A DNA stretch of 64,000 bases from Streptomyces koelreuteriae (GTDB taxonomy: Bacteria > Actinomycetota > Actinomycetes > Streptomycetales > Streptomycetaceae): positions 868,001-932,000 of the forward strand of contig NZ_CP075896.1 in assembly GCF_018604545.1 (NCBI RefSeq). Direction: 5' to 3'. Position 1 is the first letter of the stretch. Each line of letters opens with the position of its first letter. Below, piece after piece: positions 28,069 through 35,776 of the stretch. The notes under the pieces were generated by a model. It saw only the letters and a list, made by a program, of their open reading frames with translations, was not told where the DNA came from and searched no databases. The translations under genes were made by a program, and so were the position numbers.

Positions 28069-29426
28069 GCGGGAGCCCTCTCCCCCTTCGCCTCCTTCGC
28101 CGCGAGGAGCCGGTCCCGGGACTCCTCGACGAGCCGGCGGGCCCGCGCGGTGTCGGCGAGCAGCCTCCCGTCGCGCTTGTGGATCACGCCGTCGACCAGG
28201 ACGGTGTCGACGTTGGACACGTCCGCGCACAGGGTCACGACGGCTGCCGAGTCGTGCACGGGGGCGGTGTTCGGCGCGGTGGCGTCGATCGCGACGATGT
28301 CGGCGCGCTTGCCGGGGGTCAGGGAGCCGGTACGGTCCTCCAGACCCGCGACATGGGCGCCGTTGACGGTGGCGAGTTCCAGCATCTGCCGCGCTGTCAG
28401 CATGGTGCTGGGCACCGGCATGTTGGCCTGCCAGCAGTCGGCGTTGACCCGGGCGCGTTCGGCGCCGAAGGCGGCGCGGATCTGGGTGAACATGTCGCCG
28501 GGCACGGTGGTGACGACGTCGATGCTGAGCGAGGGCCGCAGTCCGTGCTCGATCGCCTGCATCACGGGCGGCCAGCCGTGCCCCATCTGGAGCTCCACCT
28601 GCGGTGCGACCGACACCGTGCCGCCGCTGTCGGCGACCAACCGCCACTCCTCCTCGCTGAAGTGGCAGCAGTGGACGTAGGTGGTGTCCGGGCCGAGGAG
28701 CCCCATGCCGTTGAGCTGCTTGACCATGCCGAAGCGGCCGGCGAGGCGCCCCATGGCGACGTGCACGGTGATCGGGATGCCCAGCTCGCGCGCGAGGGCC
28801 CATTCGGCGGCGACGACCTCGTCGGTGCAGAAGCCGGGTCCGCGGGTGGCGAGGCCCATGGTCAGCAGGCCGTCGTCGGAGGTGAAGTGCGTCGAGCGGA
28901 TCCTGCGCACGTCGTCGCCCGGGATCACGAGCCTGCTCTCGAACCAGTAGTCGGCGAGGGAGGTGTTGGCGCTGCCGTACGCGTACTGCGCCCGGATGCC
29001 GGATTCCTTGAGGCCCTGGATCGCGGCGTCCGGGTGGTCGGGGGTGTTGTTGATGTGGGACCAGTCGACGAGCGTGGTGATGCCGGCGTTGAGGCATTCG
29101 AGCGTGCCCGCGAGGTTGCCGGCGTAGACGTCCTCCGGGGTGTAGAGGGGTGCGAAGCTGTCGAGGACGTCGACGAAGTAGTCGTCGAGGGTGGCGTCGG
29201 GGGCGACGCCCCGGATCGGGGTCTCCCAGGTGTGGCGGTGGGTGTCGACGAAGCCGGGGATGACGATGCGGCCGGTCATGTCGAGGATCTCGGCGTCGGC
29301 GCTGATCTCGGGCCGTACGGCCGCGATCCTGCCGTCCTCGACGAGGACGTCCCCCTGGGGCAGGTCCCCGATGTCGGGGTCCATCGAGATCACGTGACCG
29401 GAGCGCAGCAGTGTCCTTGTGGTCAT
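28065..29426 (-). CDS. Amidohydrolase superfamily protein (ATZ/TRZ/cytosine-deaminase-like)
   Basis: This 453-residue metal-dependent hydrolase has the N-terminal composite beta domain, IVIPGFVDTHRHTWE (HxH motif near residue 60), VHVAMGRLAG and YVHCCHFSEEEW (His ligands), and the Asp in LSIDVVTTVPGD near residue 310. NGAHVAGLEDRTGSLTPGKRADIVAID is the C-terminal signature of the TRZ/ATZ group, whose members deaminate or dechlorinate N-heterocycles and related amines. GGAGG before the ATG at 29426 decides the start over an ATG 15 nt upstream. It is the fourth gene of the operon. Confidence 0.88.
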   Translation of the reverse strand: MTTRTLLRSGHVISMDPDIGDLPQGDVLVEDGRIAAVRPEISADAEILDMTGRIVIPGFVDTHRHTWETPIRGVAPDATLDDYFVDVLDSFAPLYTPEDVYAGNLAGTLECLNAGITTLVDWSHINNTPDHPDAAIQGLKESGIRAQYAYGSANTSLADYWFESRLVIPGDDVRRIRSTHFTSDDGLLTMGLATRGPGFCTDEVVAAEWALARELGIPITVHVAMGRLAGRFGMVKQLNGMGLLGPDTTYVHCCHFSEEEWRLVADSGGTVSVAPQVELQMGHGWPPVMQAIEHGLRPSLSIDVVTTVPGDMFTQIRAAFGAERARVNADCWQANMPVPSTMLTARQMLELATVNGAHVAGLEDRTGSLTPGKRADIVAIDATAPNTAPVHDSAAVVTLCADVSNVDTVLVDGVIHKRDGRLLADTARARRLVEESRDRLLAAKEAKGERAPA

Positions 29427-29472
29427 CGCGCTTCCTCCCATGGGCTGTTCGGTACGGGGACCGGCGGGCGGC

Positions 29473-30453
29473 TCAGTAGGCGGCGAGTCTTCGGACCGCC
29501 GTGACGACCTTGTCGACGGTGGGGACGACCTGCTCCTCCAGCGCGTCGGCGAACGGCAGCGGGACGCACTCCCCCGTCACCCGCCGCACGGGCGCGTCCA
29601 GCAGGCCGAAGCCCTCGTCGGCGACGACCGAGACGACGGTGGCGCCCCAGCCGCCCTGGTACGGGTTCTCCTCGACGGTGACGAGCCGCGAGGTCCTGCT
29701 CAGTGAGGCGAGGACGGTCGCGGTGTCCAGCGGGACCAGCGAGCGCAGGTCGATCACCTCCGCCTCGATCCCCTCCCCCGACAGCACGTCGGCGGCCCGC
29801 AGGGCCAGCGGCACCATGGAGGCCAGCGCGACGAGGGTGACGTCCGCGCCCTCGCGCACGACGGCGGCCCGCCCCAGCTCGACGAGGTGACCGGGCGGTG
29901 GCGGTGTCCCCTTGGTGGCCAGGAGGGCCTTGTGCTCGAAGAAGACCACGGGGTCGTCGCTGCGGATCGCCGCCGCCAGCATGCCGATGACGTCGGCGGG
30001 CGTCGCCGGTGCCGCGATCTTCAGGCCGGGGACGGTCAGCGCCCAGTTCTCGGTGGCCTGGGAGTGCTGGGCGCCGAAGCCCAGTCCGCCGCCGTTGGCG
30101 GTGCGCACGACGAGCGGCACGGTCACCTGGCCGCCGGTCATGTAGCGGACCTTGGGGATCTCGTTGGCGAGATAGTCCCAGCAGCAGGCCAGGAAGTCGG
30201 AGAACATGATCTCCGCGACGGGCCGCATCCCGGTCAGAGCGGCGCCCATCGCCGCGCCCACGATGGCCTGTTCGGAGATGGGCGTGTCCCACACCCGCCC
30301 GGGTCCGAACTCCTTGTGCAGCCCCACGGTCGTCTTGAACACCCCGCCGGCCGCGCCGATGTCCTCCCCGAGACACACCACCGACGCGTCCCGGCGCATC
30401 TCGCGTGCGATGCCCTCGGCGACGGCGTCCCGGTAGGTGATCACGTCCGCCAT
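29473..30453 (-). CDS. 2-oxo acid dehydrogenase (or acetoin-type) E1 component, beta subunit
   Basis: This 326-residue protein matches the E1-beta family: [15 protein letters not shown] at the start, the conserved GEDIG and [25 protein letters not shown], and the C-terminal transketolase domain ([26 protein letters not shown]). It pairs with the E1-alpha gene upstream, which it overlaps by 13 nt. Together they decarboxylate a 2-oxo acid or acetoin-like substrate using ThDP. No E2 or E3 gene is in the operon, which is unusual. Confidence 0.9.
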   Translation of the reverse strand: MADVITYRDAVAEGIAREMRRDASVVCLGEDIGAAGGVFKTTVGLHKEFGPGRVWDTPISEQAIVGAAMGAALTGMRPVAEIMFSDFLACCWDYLANEIPKVRYMTGGQVTVPLVVRTANGGGLGFGAQHSQATENWALTVPGLKIAAPATPADVIGMLAAAIRSDDPVVFFEHKALLATKGTPPPPGHLVELGRAAVVREGADVTLVALASMVPLALRAADVLSGEGIEAEVIDLRSLVPLDTATVLASLSRTSRLVTVEENPYQGGWGATVVSVVADEGFGLLDAPVRRVTGECVPLPFADALEEQVVPTVDKVVTAVRRLAAY

Positions 30454-31418
30454 GCGGCACCTCCATCGGCCCACACGTCGGTCAGGGCCTCCCGCAGGTC
30501 GGGCGGCGGCGCGGCCTTCGCCGCCTCGATCGCCCGCTCCACGACGGCCCGGGCCCGCTCGTCGGCCTCCGCGACCGCCTCCGCCCCGATGCCCAGCTCG
30601 GCGAGCCGTCCCCGGGCGAGGTCCAACGGGTCGTGCTTCAGCCAGCGTTCGACCTCCTCCGCCGGGCGGTAGGTCGCGGGGTCGGCGCGGCTGTGCCCGA
30701 AGTGCCGGTAGGTCTCGGCCTCCAGCACGGCGGGCCCGTCTCCCGCACGGGCCCGCGCCGCGAGCCGCCCCACCGCCTCCGCCACGGCCACCACGTCGTT
30801 GCCGTCGACGACCTCGCCCGGGATGCCGTACGCGGGCGCCCGGTCGGCGGCGGGCCGGGGCACCGCCGTGACGTCGGCGATGGGGGTGTACTCCATGTAC
30901 AGGTTGTTCTCGCACACGAACAGCACGGGCAGTTTCCACACGGCGGCCAGATTGAGCGACTCGTGGAAGGCGCCGATGTTGGTGGCCCCGTCCCCGAAGA
31001 AGGCGACCGCGAGCTGCTCGGTCCCCCGCAGCCGGGCCGACCAGGCCGCGCCGACCGCCATGGGGAGATGGGATCCGACGATGGCGTACGAGCCGAGCAT
31101 GCCGGTGGCCGCCTTGGTCAGGTGCATGGAGCCGCCCTTGGCCCGGCACAGCCCGGTCGCCCGGCTCATCAGCTCGGCCAGGCACTCCTCGGGCGTGGCA
31201 CCCCGGGCGAGGGCATGGTGGTGGCCCCGGTAGGTGGCGAACACATAGTCGTCCGGGCGCAGGGCGGCACTCGCGCCCACGGCGATCGCCTCCTGCCCGG
31301 CGGCGAGATGGGTGGTGCCCTTCACCAGGCCGTGCAGGAACAGGTCGTGGGCGGCCTTCTCCGTACGGCGGATGACGGCCATCCGCTCGTAGGCGGCGAG
31401 GAGCCCGGCCGGTTCCAT
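30441..31418 (-). CDS. 2-oxo acid dehydrogenase (or acetoin-type) E1 component, alpha subunit
   Basis: This 325-residue protein has the ThDP-binding motif GDGATNIGAFHESLNLAAVWKLPVLFVCENN (about residues 155-185), TYRGHHHALARG near residue 65 and AKGGSMHL near residue 95, all typical of E1-alpha. The residues around GSMHLTKAATGMLGSYAIVG resemble acetoin dehydrogenase alpha as much as pyruvate dehydrogenase. The ATG at 31418 shares one base with the stop of the M24 gene (TGATG), so the two are translationally coupled. Confidence 0.9.
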   Translation of the reverse strand: MEPAGLLAAYERMAVIRRTEKAAHDLFLHGLVKGTTHLAAGQEAIAVGASAALRPDDYVFATYRGHHHALARGATPEECLAELMSRATGLCRAKGGSMHLTKAATGMLGSYAIVGSHLPMAVGAAWSARLRGTEQLAVAFFGDGATNIGAFHESLNLAAVWKLPVLFVCENNLYMEYTPIADVTAVPRPAADRAPAYGIPGEVVDGNDVVAVAEAVGRLAARARAGDGPAVLEAETYRHFGHSRADPATYRPAEEVERWLKHDPLDLARGRLAELGIGAEAVAEADERARAVVERAIEAAKAAPPPDLREALTDVWADGGAAWRT

Positions 31419-32743
31419 CACGGCGACCCGGTGTTCAGATGCGACTGCGACTCCCGGCAGGTGTTCAGCTCGCCGCCCACCGTCCAGTACTTGCGGCCCG
31501 CGATCAGCAGTTCCTCGGCGGGGAACTTGGTGATGACCTCGCAGCCGTCGGCGGTGACGACCAGTTCCTCCTCGATCCGGGCGGCGGACCAGCCGTCGGC
31601 GGCCGGCCAGTAGGTCTCCAGGGCGAACACCATGCCCTCCTGGAGGACTTCGGGGTGGTCGAGGGAGACCAGGCGGCTGAAGATCGGCTTCTCCCAGATC
31701 GACAGGCCGACGCCGTGGCCGTACTGCAGGGCGAAGGCGGCGGTCTCGTCGGCGAAGCCGAACTCCTCGGCGCGCGGCCAGACCCGGACGATGTCGGCGG
31801 TGGTGGCCCCGGGCCGGACCAGGGCGATCGCCTGGTCCATGTACTCCCGGCAGCGCACATACGCGTCCCGTTGCGCGCGGGAGGCGCTGCCCACGGCGAA
31901 GGTGCGGTAGTAGCAGGTGCGGTAGCCGAGGTGGCTGTGCAGGATGTCGAAGAAGGCCGGGTCGCCGGGCCGGATCAGACGGTCGCTGTAGACATGCGGG
32001 TGCGGTGAACAGCGCTCGCCCGAGATGGCGTTGACGCCCTCGACGTACTCGCTGCCGAGGTCGTACAGGACCTTGCTGACGACCCCGACGCACTCGTTCT
32101 CGCGGACGCCGGGGCGCAGGTGTCCGTAGAGCTCCTCGTAGGCCGCGTCGACCATGGAGCAGGCCTGGGTGAGCAGGGCGATCTCGTCGCCGGTCTTGAT
32201 CCGGCGGGCCTCCAGGAAGACCTGCTGTCCGTCGACGACGTCGATGCCCTCGGCGCGCAGGGCGGCGAGGACCGGCATCTCGGCGACGTCGACGCCGAGC
32301 GGTTCGTTCGCCAGCCCGTGCGCGCGCAGCTCGGCGGCGATCTTGGCGGCCACGTCCTCGGCGATCCCGGCGTCCGGGTGGAAGGCGCCGCGCAGGGTGG
32401 AGATGCCGGCGCGGGCGCCGGTGGGCGGGCCGTCCTTGCCGTCGCTGTAGTCCAGCCACGGGTTGTACAGCTGGTGGTGGCGGGCGGCGGAGCCGAAGTC
32501 CCAGACGACCGGTTCGCCGTCGCGGACCAGCAGGGCGAAGCGGATCAGCTTGTCCATCGCCCAGGTGCCGATGTGTGTGGCCGTCATATAGCGGATGTTG
32601 GCGAAATCGAAGCTGAGCACCGCGCCCAGCTCGGACCGGTTCAGGGACTCGTGCAGCCGGGCCAGCCGTTGCCGGCGCAGCCGGTCCAGGTCGATGCGCT
32701 CTTCCCAGTCGACGGCGTTGGGGCCGTATGTGCGGATCGCCAT
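31418..32743 (-). CDS. M24 (creatinase/aminopeptidase-fold) family protein with altered metal site
   Basis: This 441-residue protein has an N-terminal creatinase-type domain (residues 20-175) and a C-terminal pita-bread domain (about 180-430). Canonical M24 ligands are D, D, H, E, E. Here D266 (FFDILHSH), H343 (YGHGVGL), E376 (ALETYWP) and a Glu at 391-393 (RIEEELVV) are kept, but the second Asp, expected 11 residues after the first in the GYxxDxxRTF block, is Cys277 (GYRTCYYRTF). This pattern is closer to creatinase-like C-N hydrolases than to aminopeptidases. It is the first gene of the six-gene operon. Confidence 0.85.
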   Translation of the reverse strand: MAIRTYGPNAVDWEERIDLDRLRRQRLARLHESLNRSELGAVLSFDFANIRYMTATHIGTWAMDKLIRFALLVRDGEPVVWDFGSAARHHQLYNPWLDYSDGKDGPPTGARAGISTLRGAFHPDAGIAEDVAAKIAAELRAHGLANEPLGVDVAEMPVLAALRAEGIDVVDGQQVFLEARRIKTGDEIALLTQACSMVDAAYEELYGHLRPGVRENECVGVVSKVLYDLGSEYVEGVNAISGERCSPHPHVYSDRLIRPGDPAFFDILHSHLGYRTCYYRTFAVGSASRAQRDAYVRCREYMDQAIALVRPGATTADIVRVWPRAEEFGFADETAAFALQYGHGVGLSIWEKPIFSRLVSLDHPEVLQEGMVFALETYWPAADGWSAARIEEELVVTADGCEVITKFPAEELLIAGRKYWTVGGELNTCRESQSHLNTGSP

Positions 32744-32783
32744 GGCGACCACCCCCACTTCGGAGTGAACGCCCGGGTGCGAG

Positions 32784-32810
32784 GGGTGTCAAGTGTCACT
32801 GAACATCGCC
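32784..32810 (-). promoter_or_regulatory. Shared 27-bp element upstream of the M24 operon
   Basis: On the plus strand it starts GGGTGT and contains TCACTGAACA. It matches 20 of 27 positions of the element at 33521-33547 upstream of the adjacent XRE-cupin regulator, in the same orientation. It lies 41-67 bp before the M24 ATG, where a promoter/operator is expected, and is the best candidate for the regulator's own binding site. Confidence 0.55.
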
Positions 32811-33434
32811 CGACACGAACCAGACGCCCCCAGCGGGTACCTCTCCATCGTTGCGGTATCGGTGGGGAGTCGTCGACTCGAAGCAGACGGCGTCGCCCGG
32901 GCGCACCGTGTACTCGTCGAAACCGAGGGTGAGGATCAGCTCGCCGGAGGTCAGATAGCCGTACTCGGTGCCCCCGTGCCGCATCAGTCCGCCGGAGCCC
33001 GCGGAGGAGCCGCCGGGCCGGTAGGTCACCAGCAGGAAGTCGACGTCCGCGCCCGGCACCCGCCCGAGGCGCTCCCACCGGACCCCCGAGTCCAGCTCCA
33101 GCGTCTCGCGCTCCCCCGCGACGGCCAGCGGGCCGATCCGCCGCCCCGGGTCGGCGGCGAAGGCCGCGAGGGCGTGCGGGAGGGAAGCCGGCGTGCCAGC
33201 ACCCACCACGGGCGACGAGGCCCGCGCGTCGAAGAGGGACTCCACCGAGATCCCGAGGGCCGTCGTGATCGCGTACAGCGTGCTGACGGAGGGCTGGCTC
33301 TTGCCGGTCTCGATCTGCGACACGAGACTCGCCGACACACCGACCTCCCGGGCCAGGGCGCGCAGGCTCCTGCCACGCTCCAGCCGGGCCTGCCGGATAC
33401 GCGCGCCGACGGGCGGCACGACGGCGGGTGACAC
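32796..33434 (-). CDS. XRE-family regulator with C-terminal cupin sensor domain
   Basis: This 212-residue protein has an XRE helix-turn-helix at residues 10-65 ([41 protein letters not shown], presented here as one motif region) and a cupin domain at about 125-205 ([17 protein letters not shown], then [15 protein letters not shown]). Such regulators sense small metabolites. The GTG at 33434 has GAGGAG about 7 nt upstream. It precedes the M24 operon on the same strand and probably controls it. Its own leader contains the 21-bp tandem repeats at 33450-33533. Confidence 0.9.
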   Translation of the reverse strand: MSPAVVPPVGARIRQARLERGRSLRALAREVGVSASLVSQIETGKSQPSVSTLYAITTALGISVESLFDARASSPVVGAGTPASLPHALAAFAADPGRRIGPLAVAGERETLELDSGVRWERLGRVPGADVDFLLVTYRPGGSSAGSGGLMRHGGTEYGYLTSGELILTLGFDEYTVRPGDAVCFESTTPHRYRNDGEVPAGGVWFVSGDVQ

Positions 33435-33449
33435 GGGCGGCTCCTCTCA

Positions 33450-33533
33450 CGCTCGGCGGGTCCGCGGCTTCGCTCGGTGGGTCCGCGGCTTCGCTCGGTG
33501 GGTCCGCGGCTTCGCTCGGCGGGTGTACAGCTT
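33450..33533. repeat. Four tandem 21-bp repeats upstream of the XRE-cupin gene
   Basis: Units start at 33450, 33471, 33492 and 33513. Each begins CGCTC; the first three continue GG[CT]GGGTCCGCGGCTT, while the fourth continues GGCGGGTGTACAGCTT and merges into the shared regulatory element. The array sits 16 nt upstream of the GTG, between the regulatory element and the gene, so it is likely transcribed as a 5' leader. Confidence 0.88.
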
Positions 33534-33547
33534 CATTGAACAGCGCA
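33521..33547 (-). promoter_or_regulatory. Shared 27-bp element upstream of the XRE-cupin gene
   Basis: It contains GGGTGTACAG and TCATTGAACA on the plus strand and matches the element at 32784-32810 at 20 of 27 bases. It is followed by the perfect 15-bp palindrome CGGAACCAGGTTCCG at 33556-33570. Together these suggest autoregulation of the XRE gene and co-control of the operon. Confidence 0.5.
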
Positions 33548-33659
33548 CGAGTGCCCGGAACCAGGTTCCGAGCGGCTCGCTCACTGCTTCCCGCCCGGAA
33601 ACACCGCCCGCACCTGCCAGCCCGCTCCCCCAGCACGCGGCCCGGCACGCAGGTCGCCG

Positions 33660-33860
33660 CCCCAGGAGCCGCTGACCGAGCGCGAGCTGGACGTGGTCCG
33701 CCTGGTCGCTCTCGGCCGCCCCAACGCCGAGATCGCGGCCGAGCTGTACATCTCCCTGTCCACGGTCAAGACGCATCTGTCCAGCGTGCAGCTGAAACCG
33801 GCCGCCCGGAACCGCGTCGAGATCGCGGCCTGGGCCCGGCAGAACGGGCACGCGCAGGCC
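33660..33860 (+). pseudogene. Remnant of a LuxR-type response regulator (C-terminal helix-turn-helix only)
   Basis: The frame at 33663 onward reads [19 protein letters not shown], then AEIAAELYISLSTVKTHL and RNRVEIAAWARQNG, a full LuxR DNA-binding domain ending as in NarL-type regulators. There is no receiver domain: upstream the frame is low-complexity and stops at 33537. The only start (GTG at 33693) lies inside the first helix. Downstream the frame runs on to 34052, into the next gene. It is best read as a decayed 3' fragment. The gene-free part 33570-33660 holds nothing else that I recognise. Confidence 0.7.
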
Positions 33861-33985
33861 GGGGCGTGCGGCGCCCGCCCGATCGCTCCGGGCGGCGCTC
33901 ACCCGATCGGTCCGGTGCCGGTGGTGGGCCGTCGGTGCCGGTGGTGCGCTGAGGACACGCGTCCCGTTCCCAGGAGGCACTCCCC

Positions 33986-34810
33986 ATGGCCCGTCGCCCG
34001 TCCCCGCTCGCCCGCGTACTCTCCACCGCCCTGGCGGCAGGAACCCTGCTGACCACCGCCGCCTGCTCGGACGGCGACGACGCGGACGGGTCACGGGCGT
34101 CGGGCATCACCGCGACCCGGGTCGCCGGCAAGCAGCAGACCCCCTCTCCCACCGCCACCCTGACCACGGACGGCGCACGGGCCGCGCTGATCACCGAGGC
34201 GGACATCGAGGACGACTGGACCCAGGTCAAGGACACGGAGGCCGAGAACTGGCACGACAGCCTGCTCATCGGCACGGTCGACGTCTCCGACTTCCTCACG
34301 GCCAAGGCCGACTCCGCCGACTGCCAGCGGCTGATGGACTCCCTCTTCGACGACGATCTGCTGGGCAAACCGTCGGGCACGTCCGCGTTGCGCGGCTTCC
34401 AGCAGGGCGACTCGCGTCTGCTGTACCAGGTCGCCTCCTACGACCGGACCGACCCGCAGGGCTCCTTGAACTGGATGGCCAACCTGCCGGAGGAGTGCGC
34501 CCAGTTCACCGTCACCGAGGACGGCGAAGAGCGCACCGTGCAGGTCATCGAGGTCTCGCTGCCCAAGGTGGGCGACGCGCGGCAAGGCCTGCGCGTGACG
34601 GTGCAGGGCTCGACCGGGGGCACGGAGGCCACGCTGACCCTGGAGGTCGCCGCCGTCCGTGTCGGCAACGACGCCATCACGGTCACGGCGGGTGGGCTCG
34701 ACGGGGACGAGCAGGACTCGGTCGAGCAGGCGGTGAAGATCGGCACCCAGAACCTGAAGGACGTGCTGGCCGGCAAGACGCCCCCGGCCGACCCCAGCCA
34801 GGTCGAGTAG
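33986..34810 (+). CDS. Putative lipoprotein of unknown function
   Basis: This 274-residue protein has a lipoprotein signal with the lipobox TTAAC near residue 27 (LLTTAAC-SDGDD), a short Asp/Ser-rich linker, and a mature domain of about 240 residues with alternating strands (LLYQVASYDR, VQVIEVSLPKVGDA, TLTLEVAAVRVGNDAITVTAGG). It has two likely paired cysteines (DCQRLMDS and EECAQF). It resembles sensor-like LpqH/LppX-type outer lipoproteins in general plan only. AGGAGG lies about 11 nt before the ATG. I cannot name a family. Confidence 0.85.
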   Translation: MARRPSPLARVLSTALAAGTLLTTAACSDGDDADGSRASGITATRVAGKQQTPSPTATLTTDGARAALITEADIEDDWTQVKDTEAENWHDSLLIGTVDVSDFLTAKADSADCQRLMDSLFDDDLLGKPSGTSALRGFQQGDSRLLYQVASYDRTDPQGSLNWMANLPEECAQFTVTEDGEERTVQVIEVSLPKVGDARQGLRVTVQGSTGGTEATLTLEVAAVRVGNDAITVTAGGLDGDEQDSVEQAVKIGTQNLKDVLAGKTPPADPSQVE

Positions 34811-34947
34811 CCCGGTCACGGCTCTCCCCCGCGACACGCCAAGGGCCCTGCCCGCTCCGCCGATTCCCGGGACAGCGTGATCACCGGAACGGCACAATGG
34901 CGGCGATGGCCGGTCCTCCGGTCGCTCGTGCGAGGAGAGGAAGAGAC

Positions 34948-35760
34948 GTGAGTGAGAGCCACACCCCGCCGAGCGGCTCGGCGCGGCTGAACACCGGTGT
35001 GGCGCACAACGCCCGCGTGTGGAACTACTGGATCGGCGGCAAGGACAACTACGAGGTCGACCAGCGGGTCGGCGAGCACGTCGCCGGCATGTTCCCGATC
35101 ATCCGGGACATCGCCCGGGCGGACCGGGAGTTCCTGGGCCGGGCCGTGTCGTTCCTGGCCTCCGAGCGCGGCGTGCGGCAGTTCCTCGACATCGGCACGG
35201 GGCTGCCGACGGCGGACAACACCCACGAGATCGCCCAGCGGATCGCGCCCGACGCACGGATCGTCTACGTCGACAACGACCCGATCGTGCTGGTGCACGC
35301 CCGCACCCTGCTGACGGGCACCCAGGACGGCGTCACCGCCTACATCGACGCCGATGTGCACGACCCGGACGCCATCCTGGAACGGGCCGGGCAGACCCTC
35401 GACCTCACCCGGCCCGTCGCCGTCATGATGCTGGGCATCCTCAACTTCGTGCTGGACACCGACAAGGCCCGGGACATCGTGCGCCGCGTGATGGCGGCGG
35501 TCCCCTCCGGCAGCTTCCTGGTCCTCACCCACCCCACCTTCGACGACGATCTCGGCGGCGCGGGCCAGATACCGGCGATGACGTTCTGGAACGAGAACGC
35601 CACGCCCCCGATCACCGCCCGCGGCGGCAAGGACATCGCCGCGTTCTTCGAGGGGCTCGACCTGCTCGAACCGGGCCTGGTGTCGTGCGGCCAGTGGCAT
35701 GCCGAGCCCGGCTCTGCCGTGCTGGTACCGCAGTTCGGCGCGGTGGCCGTGAAGCCCTGA
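34948..35760 (+). CDS. SAM-dependent methyltransferase, DUF574 family
   Basis: This 270-residue protein has the DUF574 signature VWNYWIGGKDNYEVDQ near residue 25, the SAM-binding strand FLDIGTGLPT near residue 80 and the acidic VYVDNDPIVL near residue 108. The family is strongly expanded in Streptomyces; natural substrates are mostly unknown. GTG at 34948 has GAGGAGAGG about 8 nt upstream. The glutamine-synthetase-like gene starts 16 nt after its stop, so the three genes from here to 38321 probably form one transcript. Confidence 0.9.
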   Translation: MSESHTPPSGSARLNTGVAHNARVWNYWIGGKDNYEVDQRVGEHVAGMFPIIRDIARADREFLGRAVSFLASERGVRQFLDIGTGLPTADNTHEIAQRIAPDARIVYVDNDPIVLVHARTLLTGTQDGVTAYIDADVHDPDAILERAGQTLDLTRPVAVMMLGILNFVLDTDKARDIVRRVMAAVPSGSFLVLTHPTFDDDLGGAGQIPAMTFWNENATPPITARGGKDIAAFFEGLDLLEPGLVSCGQWHAEPGSAVLVPQFGAVAVKP

Positions 35761-35776
35761 CCGGAGGAAGAAGCGT

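Noticed and set aside
33450..33533. Possible CRISPR array
   Set aside because: The units are directly adjacent without spacers and no cas genes are near. The same applies to the array at 12214-12276.
33428..33952. Open frame encoding repeated GGSAASL units
   Set aside because: It results from the 21-bp repeat array and then runs in a shadow frame of the LuxR remnant; no protein features support it.
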